Assembly: GCA_029249445.1 (NCBI GenBank) | Contig: JAQWHI010000013.1 | Span: 1 to 64,000 of the forward strand | DNA: 64,000 nucleotides | Direction: 5' to 3' | From: Crocinitomicaceae bacterium | Lineage (GTDB): Bacteria > Bacteroidota > Bacteroidia > Flavobacteriales_D > Crocinitomicaceae | Part shown: in pieces, positions 27,536 to 36,345 of the stretch | Layout of the letters: each line of letters opens with the position of its first letter | Numbering within the stretch: position 1 is the stretch's first letter | Position numbers and translations under genes: made by a program | The notes under the pieces: model-generated | The model's database searches: none | Seen by the model: only the letters and a program-made list of their open reading frames with translations | What the model was told of the DNA's origin: nothing

Positions 27536-29026
27536 TTATTTTGTAGGTTCTAAAACATCAACAACTTCTCCTTGGAGTGTTGCAGCTGTACATGTCTTAA
27601 TCTCGACCATCACATAGTCGCACTTGTCAAAATCTCCTTTAGGAAAAATAACGGTTGTATTGTGGTCGTTTCTCCCAGCCATATGCTCTTGGGAGCGTTT
27701 TGAAACCCCCTCAACTAACACCTTCTGAATTTTCCCAAGTTGTTTTTGATTGATTGCGAGTGAATTCTCTTGCTGTATATTGATGATTTCAGTCAGTCTT
27801 GTACCTTTTATTTTTTCAGGGACATTGTCATCAAATCGCCTTTCAGCAAGTGTTTTAGGCCGTTCGGAGTATTTGTACATATATGCAAAGTCCCATTTCA
27901 CAGCACGCATCATTGAAAGTGTGTCTTGATGCTCTTCCTCTGTTTCATCACAAAATCCAGAAATCAAATCTGTTGAAATAGAACAATTCGGTATGATACG
28001 CCGAATTGCATCAATTCTTTCGAGGTACCACTCCCTCGTATATCCTCGATTCATTCTCTTGAGAACATTTGTGTTACCAGATTGTACAGGTAAATGGATG
28101 TAATTGCAAATATTCTCATGTTTTGCAATAACTTTCAATACTTCATCGGTCATGTCTTTTGGGTGAGAAGTAGAAAACCGAATGCGCATGTCGGGAGAGA
28201 TGGCTGCAACCATTTCCATAAGTTGAGCAAAATTTGTAGTGGGCTGACTGTCGTCTTTAATTTCGCCTTTTGATGTCATGTTCCATCTGTAGGAGTCTAC
28301 ATTTTGTCCAAGAAGCGTAACTTCTCGATATCCCTTATTAAACAAATCGTTGCATTCGTTGAATATTGTCTGTGGGTCCCGCGATCGTTCTCTACCTCGT
28401 GTAAATGGGACAACGCAAAATGAGCACATGTTGTCGCACCCTCTAGTAATTGAAACGAAGCCTGAAACACCATTTTTATCAAGTCGTATTGGAGAGATAT
28501 CGGCGTAGGTTTCATCCCTTGACAACAAAACATTGACTGCCTTTTGTCCGCTTTCTACCTCTTCTATAAGGCCGGGTAGGTCTCTGTATGCATCAGGTCC
28601 TGCGACAAGGTCGACGAGTTTCTCTTCTTCCAATAAATTTTTCTTAAGACGTTCGGCCATACATCCAAGAATTCCAACAACCAATTCTGGCTGACGTTGT
28701 TTACGTTTCTTGAAATTGGTAAGGCGGTTACGAACTGTTGATTCTGCTTTTTCTCGTATCGAGCAAGTGTTAATTAAAACGACATCTGCTTCTTCAACAT
28801 CGCGTGTGGTTGTGTATCCGTTCTCACTCATTATAGAGGCAACGACCTCACTGTCTGAGAAATTCATGGCACAACCGTAACTTTCAACATATAATTTTTT
28901 TGAACCGTCGTTGTTGCCCTCAGCTATCTGACTATCAAGTGCTTCTCCGTTATATTGATTGGGATTTTTTTCAGAAGTAAGCTTCTTTTCTACTACTGAA
29001 TCTGTATGTAATCCTTTGTCTTTCAA
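27536..29026 (-). CDS. miaB: tRNA-2-methylthio-N6-dimethylallyladenosine synthase
   Basis: Radical SAM methylthiotransferase that modifies i6A37 in tRNAs. Of 496 residues, the first 45 are a polar extension; then follow the N-terminal cluster domain ([37 protein letters not shown], supplying three cysteines), the radical SAM motif [22 protein letters not shown] (C-x3-C-x2-C), and a C-terminal TRAM domain ([23 protein letters not shown]). This is the first gene of the operon ending in secG. Overlapping palindromes lie 148-170 nt upstream. Confidence 0.97.
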   Translation of the reverse strand: MKDKGLHTDSVVEKKLTSEKNPNQYNGEALDSQIAEGNNDGSKKLYVESYGCAMNFSDSEVVASIMSENGYTTTRDVEEADVVLINTCSIREKAESTVRNRLTNFKKRKQRQPELVVGILGCMAERLKKNLLEEEKLVDLVAGPDAYRDLPGLIEEVESGQKAVNVLLSRDETYADISPIRLDKNGVSGFVSITRGCDNMCSFCVVPFTRGRERSRDPQTIFNECNDLFNKGYREVTLLGQNVDSYRWNMTSKGEIKDDSQPTTNFAQLMEMVAAISPDMRIRFSTSHPKDMTDEVLKVIAKHENICNYIHLPVQSGNTNVLKRMNRGYTREWYLERIDAIRRIIPNCSISTDLISGFCDETEEEHQDTLSMMRAVKWDFAYMYKYSERPKTLAERRFDDNVPEKIKGTRLTEIINIQQENSLAINQKQLGKIQKVLVEGVSKRSQEHMAGRNDHNTTVIFPKGDFDKCDYVMVEIKTCTAATLQGEVVDVLEPTK

Positions 29027-29173
29027 TTTTTTGTGTTTTTCTTGTCAATTGGCCTCGATTCGAACGTTCTGATTTCTAAGCTATTGAACAAATAAATGTT
29101 AGTGAACTGCAATTAGAACGACCAAAACCATTCCTTATACGCTGCAAAGATAAGAAAGTACATTGAGAAAAAC

Positions 29174-29219
29174 GACATTTTGTCAGTATATGACAATTAC
29201 CTGCATCATAAGTGCAGGT
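29174..29219. promoter_or_regulatory. Overlapping palindromes upstream of miaB
   Basis: GACATTTTGTC (29174-29184) overlaps TGTCAGTATATGACA (29181-29195), and an ACCTGCA-7nt-TGCAGGT hairpin follows at 29199-29219. They lie between the miaB start and the stop of the TPR-HTH gene. The 9-mer TGTCAGTAT followed by TGACA recurs at 24505-24520, upstream of groES. An operator is possible; no factor is known. Confidence 0.4.
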
Positions 29220-29275
29220 TAGGGGAAAGGGGTTTTTCAAACCAAAAAATAGCCTATTTATAAGTTGGATACGAT

Positions 29276-30889
29276 TTAACTTCTTGAGACTTTGTTCGAA
29301 ATTTTAATCGCTTTTAGTAGCAATGAGATTTTTTTGTATTTCGATTCTTTGATTTCAAAATATTCGTACATTCTTCGAAGTGATGATCCAATACCATCTG
29401 CACTAAGGAATGCTTTTTCGCCAATTTCCTTGTTGCTCAGAACCGGATTTTTCAGAAGTATATTGAGCACAGTCCAGTCAGTTTCATTCAAAGACCTATT
29501 TATACTTGTTTCTATACGTTGGCGGTTGAGTTCGAATTTGTTTGAATCAAAGACCAACTCATTGCCCTGGTTGCGCTTTAATTTTTTGACTTCCTCCAGC
29601 AGTTCTTCACGGCGTTTTCGATTCTTTTTTTCATTGCGTCTGTAATATGAAAATAGGGAAGTAATAATGATTAAACCGAGGGAAACAATACCAAATGTTT
29701 GTTTGAATTGATTGGTTTGAAGTTCTAATTTTTCTTTTTCACTTTTCAATTTGTTCTCATACATTCTGCGATCATAATCCATAAGGATCATCTCTCTCGC
29801 GACTGCAGCACTATTTTTCTCAATTTGAATACTATCTTGATACAGCATATGGAGTTCAAGCATTTCAATTGATCGATCCAATCTCTTTTGCTGCTTGTAG
29901 CATTTGTACAATAATTCGTAAAGATTATTTTTTGACTCCAATGATGTATTTTGTGACAGTCCCATAGCAATAGCTTCCGCTTTCTGAGTGGCCGATTTGA
30001 TATCGAATTCAAAAGTGACTTGTGCATCTAAAATTCGCGCTGCTTCGATGTCATTTTTATTTTTTAACTCATCGGTAAGTGTTAAATTTTTTTTTACATA
30101 ATTTTTTGCAATCTCGATCTGGTTCAATTTGAGATGCGTCTCAGCAAGTGATGCATAGCATCTTGACCTCGTCATTTTGTCGTCTTGTTGATTCAAAATT
30201 GCAAGCGCTTCGTTAAAAAAAGATTTTGCTTTTGAATAATTTTCTTGTTCAAGAAATAATCTTCCGATAAGTGTCTTATTACTTGCAATGTAGGTTTTCT
30301 TTGCGCCAATTTTCAATAAGATTTCGGATGCTTTAGAGAAATAGTCCAATGCCAAATTGTAATTGTCTACTGTTAAATTGACAGAACCCAAATTTGACAG
30401 CAATAAGGCAACTAAAAAATTTTTTTCCTGGACCTTGAAAATTTCAAGAGCTTTAGAATAGGAGCGTGTTGCTTCTAGATAGTTTTTTTGATCAAAAAAG
30501 ATATTTCCTAAGTTTCCAGTTATGGTTGCTTTTTTTAGTGGCATATTTTTTTGCTCTGCAATCGCTTCAGCCTCTAAATAAAGTTTTTTTGATTGTTCTA
30601 AATTGCCTTTGTCACGGTAAATATTTGCTTTAGCCACAAGGACACCACACAGTTGTCGCCATGCTTTTTTTTCTTTCGCCAATGCGTAGTAATAGTCCAA
30701 AGCCATTAAAGCAGAGTCGGGCTGCACCCGATTGTATAGATCAAAGTAGTTTTCTAATGCATTATATCGAACGGTGTCAATTGTGGATTCATCTTCCCAA
30801 ATTTGTCTTAAGGAATCAGCTTGATATTCTATATTTGCCCGCGATACTGAGAGCAATAGGAGAGCAATTAGGAGGGTGATGTATTTCAA
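29276..30889 (-). CDS. TPR-transmembrane-HTH regulatory protein
   Basis: A 537-residue protein with a signal-like N-terminus (MKYITLLIALLLLSVSRA), then about 330 residues of tetratricopeptide repeats (for example ATITGNLGNIFFDQKNYLEATRSYSKALEIF), a single membrane helix FGIVSLGLIIITSLFSYY at about 395-412, a short coiled coil (EKKNRKRREELLEEVKKL) and a C-terminal helix-turn-helix of LuxR/GerE-like shape (SLNETDWTVLNILLKNPVLSNKEIGEKAFLS). The topology puts the TPRs in the periplasm and the DNA-binding domain inside. Ligand and targets are unknown. It stands alone, about 350 nt from divergent topA. Confidence 0.85.
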   Translation of the reverse strand: MKYITLLIALLLLSVSRANIEYQADSLRQIWEDESTIDTVRYNALENYFDLYNRVQPDSALMALDYYYALAKEKKAWRQLCGVLVAKANIYRDKGNLEQSKKLYLEAEAIAEQKNMPLKKATITGNLGNIFFDQKNYLEATRSYSKALEIFKVQEKNFLVALLLSNLGSVNLTVDNYNLALDYFSKASEILLKIGAKKTYIASNKTLIGRLFLEQENYSKAKSFFNEALAILNQQDDKMTRSRCYASLAETHLKLNQIEIAKNYVKKNLTLTDELKNKNDIEAARILDAQVTFEFDIKSATQKAEAIAMGLSQNTSLESKNNLYELLYKCYKQQKRLDRSIEMLELHMLYQDSIQIEKNSAAVAREMILMDYDRRMYENKLKSEKEKLELQTNQFKQTFGIVSLGLIIITSLFSYYRRNEKKNRKRREELLEEVKKLKRNQGNELVFDSNKFELNRQRIETSINRSLNETDWTVLNILLKNPVLSNKEIGEKAFLSADGIGSSLRRMYEYFEIKESKYKKISLLLKAIKISNKVSRS

Positions 30890-31241
30890 GTATGTATGTT
30901 AAATTTTGGCTAAATATAAAATAAACTACACTATTTGAACACTCGGGTTAGATTTTATAATCTACAGCGCTTATTTCTGTGCGCATGATTGTCAAATTTA
31001 TGATTGAACCAACTTGATGTAATTCTGAGATATCATGGTTTTAAGAGCGAATTTCATAAAGCTTATAAACTGTAAATCCGAAAATTAATTTTGCTATTGC
31101 AGAACTGAAAAATTTGAACAGATTTAACAATTTGAAACAATTTGTTTGCTGTTTTCGTTGAATATTGAAATTAAATACTCTTACTTTGCAGTCCTTTTTG
31201 ACGAAAGAGTAGCATGTTCCATTAACTAAAACAATTTACCT
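30890..31241. other. 352-nt intergenic region between divergent genes
   Basis: An AT-rich stretch separates the TPR-HTH gene from topA. The topA promoter can be proposed near its right end (listed separately). The motif AATTTGAA/ACAATTTG recurs loosely around 31107-31145 (GAAAAATTTGAACAG, AACAATTTGAAAC, AATTTG). I see no RNA fold or small coding frame with support. Confidence 0.5.
31158..31188 (+). promoter_or_regulatory. Predicted topA promoter
   Basis: TTG at 31158-31160, a 20-nt spacer, and TTACTTTG at 31181-31188 match the Bacteroidota -33/-7 arrangement with one mismatch in the -7 box. The start codon follows 53 nt downstream. Confidence 0.5.
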
Positions 31242-33728
31242 ATGGCTAAGAACCTAGTAATAGTTGAGTCACCTGCAAAGGCAAAAACAATCGAAGGTTA
31301 TCTCGGTAAAGATTATAAAGTAAAGTCCAGTTTTGGGCACGTTCGTGATTTGGCTAAAAAAGGAACAGCAATTGATGTTGAGAACAATTTCACACCAAAA
31401 TATGAAGTGTCTCAGGATAAAAAACAAGTTGTTTCAGACCTCAAGAAGGAAGTGAAACTTGCTGAGGTGGTGTGGCTTGCGACTGATGAAGACCGCGAAG
31501 GGGAAGCAATTTCTTGGCACCTCTACGAAACACTTGATCTGGATAACAAAATTACAAAACGGATTACGTTCAATGAGATTACAAAGCCTGCAATTACAAA
31601 GGCAATCGAGTCCCCTCGTGAAATCAATAAAGAACTTGTAGACGCACAACAGGCGAGAAGAATCCTAGATCGTTTGGTTGGATTTGAATTGTCCCCTGTT
31701 TTGTGGCGTAAGGTGCGTCCGAGTTTATCTGCTGGACGTGTTCAATCTGTTGCTGTGCGATTGATTGTTGAAAAAGAGCGAGAAATTCAAAAACATGCGA
31801 TAGAAACTTTTTACAAGGTGTCCGCCATATTTTCTACCGAGAAAGGTAAAATTCGTGCAGATGTTTCGCGTCAAATAAAATCGGATCAGGATGTTCAAGA
31901 GTTGCTGCAAAATTGCTCAACTGGTAATTTCAAAGTTTCAGATGTTGTCATGAAGCCAGCAGTAAAAAAACCAGCTGCTCCATTTACAACTTCAACTCTT
32001 CAGCAAGAAGCTAGTATCAAGCTTGGTTTTTCCGTTTCGAGAACAATGACAGTTGCTCAACGTCTTTATGAGGCAGGAAGAATTACATACATGAGAACGG
32101 ATTCTGTAAACTTATCGGATACCGCAATCAAGGCAGCTGAGGCAGAGATTAAAAAAGCATATGGAGCGGAATTTTCCAATCCAAAGAAATACAAAACGAA
32201 AGATTCAGTTGCTCAAGAAGCACACGAGGCAATCCGACCGTCTGATTTTTCCAGACACAACATCCAGGGAGAGCGTGATGAAGAGCGCTTGTATGATTTG
32301 ATTTGGAAACGGGCGATAGGCTCGCAAATGTCAGACGCCAAGTTGGAACGTACAACAATCAAAATTGGTGCAGCGAACGTTTCAGAAACATTTCTGGCGA
32401 AAGGTGAGGTTATCAAGTTTGAAGGGTTCTTAAAAGTATATCTTGAAAGTAACCTAGATGAAGAGGATGTTGAGTTTGAATCCGGGTTGTTACCAGCAGT
32501 TGTCAAAGGTGATACTGTGCGAAGAGAAGAAATCAAAGCAACGCAGCGTTTCTCTAGACCACCTGCGAGGTATGTTGAGGCTTCCTTGGTGAAGAAGTTA
32601 GAAAGTCTCGGAATTGGCCGTCCATCGACATATGCACCGACAATTACGACCATCCAAAAAAGGGGGTATGTCGAAAAGCCAGAACGCGATGGTTTCGATA
32701 GAAAATATTCACAGTTTCTACTTGCAGGAGATTCAATTGAGAAGAGTCAGCTTTCTGAAGTTACCGGAAGAGAAAAAAACAAATTAGCACCAACCGATAT
32801 TGGAATCGTTGTGACCGACTTTTTGACGGAGCATTTTGAGCGAATTATGGATTACAACTTCACGGCGCGTGTGGAAGAAGAGTTTGATGAGATTGCCAAA
32901 GGATTGGTTGAATGGACAGAGATGATAAAGGATTTTTATTCTCCTTTTCATTCTTCAGTTGAGCACACATTAGAAAATTCGGAACGTGCAACAGGTGAAC
33001 GAGAGATTGGAACTCATCCAGAATCCAACAGGAGAATAATTGCCAGAATAGGTAAGTTCGGACCAGTAGTTCAAATAGGTGATGAGCAAGTGGACGGTGA
33101 AAAAGCGCAATTTGCTTCGTTAAGAATTGGGCAGTCAATCAATTCGATAACTTTGGAAGAAGCACTTGAATTGTTTGAGTTTCCAAAAAATATCGGTGTC
33201 TTTGAGGGTGAAGATATTGTTGTTGCAGTCGGGCGTTTTGGCCCATATGTGAAGTTTAAAGAGATGTTTGTTTCGATTCCAAAGGATGAAGAAATTGGAA
33301 GTGTTGATATTGTTCGTGCCATTGAGTTGATCAAGGAAAAACAAGCGGCAGATGCACCTGTTGATGAATACGAGGGACTTCCAGTTCAGAAGGGGACAGG
33401 CCGATTCGGTCCGTTTATCAAATGGAATGATATGTTCATCAACGTGAATCGAAAATATGATTTTGACAACCTTTCTCACAATGATATTGTTGAATTGATT
33501 GAGACGAAAAAGCAGAAAGAAATTGACAAGATGATTCACAATTGGGAAGACGAGGGAATCTCGGTTCAGAAAGCCCGCTGGGGAAGATTCAATATTGTGA
33601 AAGGTCGAACGAAAATCGAACTGCCAAAGACGTTTGATGTTGATGCATTGACATTGGAAAAAGTCAAGGAAATGCTTGACGCAAACAAACCGAAGAAGAA
33701 AGCAGTGAAGAAGAAAAAAAAGAAATAG
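31242..33728 (+). CDS. topA: DNA topoisomerase I
   Basis: Type IA topoisomerase that relaxes negative supercoils. In 828 residues: a TOPRIM domain (VIVESPAKAKTIEGYLG and the acidic triad in ATDEDREGEAISWH), the catalytic core with the active tyrosine in GRITYMRTDSVNLS (about residue 283), the conserved GIGRPSTYAP, and C-terminal repeats (RIGKFGPVVQIG, AVGRFGPYVKF, GTGRFGPFIKW) without cysteines, so the zinc ribbons of E. coli TopA are absent, as is usual for Bacteroidota. The protein ends in a strongly basic tail (NKPKKKAVKKKKKK) that likely binds DNA. Confidence 0.98.
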   Translation: MAKNLVIVESPAKAKTIEGYLGKDYKVKSSFGHVRDLAKKGTAIDVENNFTPKYEVSQDKKQVVSDLKKEVKLAEVVWLATDEDREGEAISWHLYETLDLDNKITKRITFNEITKPAITKAIESPREINKELVDAQQARRILDRLVGFELSPVLWRKVRPSLSAGRVQSVAVRLIVEKEREIQKHAIETFYKVSAIFSTEKGKIRADVSRQIKSDQDVQELLQNCSTGNFKVSDVVMKPAVKKPAAPFTTSTLQQEASIKLGFSVSRTMTVAQRLYEAGRITYMRTDSVNLSDTAIKAAEAEIKKAYGAEFSNPKKYKTKDSVAQEAHEAIRPSDFSRHNIQGERDEERLYDLIWKRAIGSQMSDAKLERTTIKIGAANVSETFLAKGEVIKFEGFLKVYLESNLDEEDVEFESGLLPAVVKGDTVRREEIKATQRFSRPPARYVEASLVKKLESLGIGRPSTYAPTITTIQKRGYVEKPERDGFDRKYSQFLLAGDSIEKSQLSEVTGREKNKLAPTDIGIVVTDFLTEHFERIMDYNFTARVEEEFDEIAKGLVEWTEMIKDFYSPFHSSVEHTLENSERATGEREIGTHPESNRRIIARIGKFGPVVQIGDEQVDGEKAQFASLRIGQSINSITLEEALELFEFPKNIGVFEGEDIVVAVGRFGPYVKFKEMFVSIPKDEEIGSVDIVRAIELIKEKQAADAPVDEYEGLPVQKGTGRFGPFIKWNDMFINVNRKYDFDNLSHNDIVELIETKKQKEIDKMIHNWEDEGISVQKARWGRFNIVKGRTKIELPKTFDVDALTLEKVKEMLDANKPKKKAVKKKKKK

Positions 33729-33886
33729 CTCTGGTGATACTATCTTGTTTTTCGGCTTCATGTTATGATTTATCTGTATCTCTGCAATCGCCACAGGCAG
33801 TGTCTCTATGCATCGATATCGAGTTTTCAACTATTTGACTTGTAAAGTTTAGTTCATGCTTTCATAGCTTACGTTCAATTTTCGTT

Positions 33887-33894
33887 TATTTTTG
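33887..33894 (+). promoter_or_regulatory. Predicted -7 box for the arginase-fold gene
   Basis: TATTTTTG lies 17 nt before the ATG at 33912, in the 180-nt gap after topA. Confidence 0.5.
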
Positions 33895-33911
33895 AACAAA
33901 GTCACGATTGA

Positions 33912-35069
33912 ATGAAGGATATATCAATATATTTCAAGCCTACTGTAATTTCAAGTTCAGATTGTAAGGGTGATTTGCGCAATTCGGCACTTGTTTATGA
34001 TGACGGAGGGTTTCCGGAAATTGAAAACAAGGGTGTTGCGCTTATTTATGTACCTGAGAATCGAAAAAGTCCGTATTCAAGTCTTGAGGGAAATGAGGAT
34101 TTTAGAAAACAATTTTATTCCTTCAATCGGGGTGATAATTGGGACTTTTCAATTTATGATCTGGGAACGATAGCACCTGGCGAGACGGTTGATGATACTT
34201 ATTTTGCGTTGTCGCAGGTTGTTTCCGAATTGGTCAAACGTGATGTTGTTCCGATGGTTATTGGTGGTAGTCAGGACTTACTGATGGCTTGCTACAAAGG
34301 ATTTGAGCATTTGGAGCGAATGATAAATATTTGTTCTGTGGACAGTTCCTTAGATGTTGGAAGTCCCGATTCCGAAATTTCTTCAGATGCATATGTGAGC
34401 CACCTCTTGATGCAAAGACCCTGTTTCTTATTTAATTACGCGAACATTGGAATGCAACGTCCATTGGTACAAGGTAAAGATATTCATCTTTTTGAGAATC
34501 TATATTTTGATATTTGTCGTTTGGGAACGTTCAATTCAGATTTCAGGTTGGCAGAGCCTTTGCTTCGTAATTCTGATTTGATCTCTGTAGATTTTAATAG
34601 TATTAAGAATTCGGAAACTGATCCTTCCAAATATTCCAATGTAAATGGTTTTAAGTCGGATCAGATTTGTCAAATCATGAAGTATGCGGGAATGAGTGAT
34701 AAAATGTCCTGTATATCTATTGCTGAAGTGCATCCTGATCAATCGGTCAGCGCTTCAAATCTATTAAGCCAAATGATTTGGTATTTTGTTGACGGACTGG
34801 CACAGAGAGTGGGTGATTTTCCTATTGAAAATAAAACGCGTTACAAAAAATTTCATGTTCATATTGATGACTTTGATGACGATCTCATTTTCTATAAAAG
34901 CCACAAGTCATCGCGCTGGTGGTTGGAGGTTTCTTATCCTGCAGCGGAAGGCAGTAAATATGAACGCCATCACCTTGTTCCCTGTAACCAAATTGATTAC
35001 GACAATGCTTTGAAAAATAAAATCCCCAATTTGTGGTGGAAAACACTTCAGAAGCTATCCCATTCCTAG
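33912..35069 (+). CDS. Arginase/formimidoylglutamase-fold protein with degenerate metal site
   Basis: A 385-residue member of the ureohydrolase superfamily. The three metal-binding blocks can be aligned but are changed: the GGxH block reads GGSQD (His to Gln, about residue 118), the DxHxD block reads VDSSLD (His to Ser, about 142) and the SxDxD block reads SVDFN (second Asp to Asn, about 224). Three of six Mn ligands are thus lost, so hydrolase activity is doubtful. The C-terminal 120 residues (HVHIDDFDDDLIFYKSHKSSRWWLEV) are outside the usual core. It lies between topA and T9SS genes; a non-catalytic role is an inference. Confidence 0.82.
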   Translation: MKDISIYFKPTVISSSDCKGDLRNSALVYDDGGFPEIENKGVALIYVPENRKSPYSSLEGNEDFRKQFYSFNRGDNWDFSIYDLGTIAPGETVDDTYFALSQVVSELVKRDVVPMVIGGSQDLLMACYKGFEHLERMINICSVDSSLDVGSPDSEISSDAYVSHLLMQRPCFLFNYANIGMQRPLVQGKDIHLFENLYFDICRLGTFNSDFRLAEPLLRNSDLISVDFNSIKNSETDPSKYSNVNGFKSDQICQIMKYAGMSDKMSCISIAEVHPDQSVSASNLLSQMIWYFVDGLAQRVGDFPIENKTRYKKFHVHIDDFDDDLIFYKSHKSSRWWLEVSYPAAEGSKYERHHLVPCNQIDYDNALKNKIPNLWWKTLQKLSHS

Positions 35070-35235
35070 GGCATTCATTGAAATATCTAACAGACAATAA
35101 CGATTGCCCACTATTTTTAACATTGATCTTCAAAAAGTTTACTATTACAATAAAAATAGTTATTTTAGTCGCTTGAATGATTCGGTGCGCCTCGTTCGTA
35201 AGGAAGTACTCAAGCGTTTAAAAACTATGTGATTT

Positions 35236-36228
35236 ATGAAAAAAAAGCTACTTTTATTGTCCCTATTTACCTGTTTGTTAGCGGGTAAGGTGCTTGCTCA
35301 GCAAGATAGAGCTATCACACATTTTATGTATGATAAAATGAGTATAAATCCAGGAATGACCGGAATTGGTATCAAAAATGCAATCTGTGCCTCCTCGATT
35401 TATAGAAATCAATGGGACAAAGTGAATGGAGCTCCAAACTCAGCGGTGTTGAATATTGAAGGAGATTTGAGTCAGTATGGTGTTCCTGGTGGAGTGGGTA
35501 TTTCTTTTTATCATGATGCGATTGCGTTCACTAGACAAAATACAGCTGTTATCAATTACGCGTACCACTTGCCGATGGGTACGGAAGGCTTTTTAGGCAT
35601 AGGATTGGGTATTGGTATAACCAATTTGGGATTGGACCCTACATGGATTCCACCTACGTCAGTACCGGATGCTTCGTTGCCTACGGCATTTAGTCAAACA
35701 AAATTGGATGCGAACTTTGGTTTGTACTTCAAATCAGACGATTATTACGTTGGGCTTTCATCCACACACCTTCCTGCGCCAGACTTTAATGATGACGAAA
35801 CAGCACCACCAGGAACAAGTTTGGTTGGATTAAGTTCTGCACGTCACTATTACATGATGGGTGGATATACCTATCGAAATATACGTCCGGGTGACGATAT
35901 TGAAGCAAACTTATTGGTGCGAAGTGATGTTGTGAAGACGTCGTTTGATCTCGGTGCACGCTATATGTGGCAAAATCAATTGTACGGAGGGCTTTCTTAC
36001 AGGCTTTCTGATGCGGTAGGTGTAATGCTTGGAGCGAATGTATTTCAGTTGATCAATGGCGGATCTCTTGCGGCAAGAACAAATTCGTTAACTGTTGGAT
36101 ACTCTTATGACGTTACAATTAATAAGTTGTCGAGTGTCTCAAGAGGCTCGCATGAAATGATGGTAAAGTATTGTTACTTCTTACCACCAATTCCAGTGAA
36201 GAAATCACACCATCCAAGATGGTTGTAG
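35236..36228 (+). CDS. PorP/SprF-family outer-membrane protein
   Basis: A 330-residue protein with signal peptide (cleavage near KVLAQQ) and the PorP/SprF pattern: DRAITHFMYDKMSINPGMTG, ICASSIYRNQWDKVNGAPNS, then YAYHLPMG, FGLYFKSDDYYVGLSSTHL, and GARYMWQNQLYGGLSYRLSD. These barrels anchor large T9SS substrates such as SprB or work with PorK/PorN in the outer membrane. It precedes gldK by about 117 nt, the usual position of porP in T9SS clusters, so a role with the core machine is likely. Confidence 0.92.
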   Translation: MKKKLLLLSLFTCLLAGKVLAQQDRAITHFMYDKMSINPGMTGIGIKNAICASSIYRNQWDKVNGAPNSAVLNIEGDLSQYGVPGGVGISFYHDAIAFTRQNTAVINYAYHLPMGTEGFLGIGLGIGITNLGLDPTWIPPTSVPDASLPTAFSQTKLDANFGLYFKSDDYYVGLSSTHLPAPDFNDDETAPPGTSLVGLSSARHYYMMGGYTYRNIRPGDDIEANLLVRSDVVKTSFDLGARYMWQNQLYGGLSYRLSDAVGVMLGANVFQLINGGSLAARTNSLTVGYSYDVTINKLSSVSRGSHEMMVKYCYFLPPIPVKKSHHPRWL

Positions 36229-36345
36229 GAAAAAATATTTTAATTAATTGTAACCATTTCGGTGAATAGTCCGTTATATCGAAGATACCAAGATCCTGTA
36301 ATTTGTTAATTTTTGAGATATCCGGAAGATTTAAAAAAAGGTAGA

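Noticed and set aside
36313-36345. 11-codon N-terminal extension of GldK from a TTG
   Set aside because: The extension would put charged residues in front of the lipoprotein signal peptide; the ATG at 36346 starts the signal directly. The same reasoning applies to the gldN TTG at 40602.
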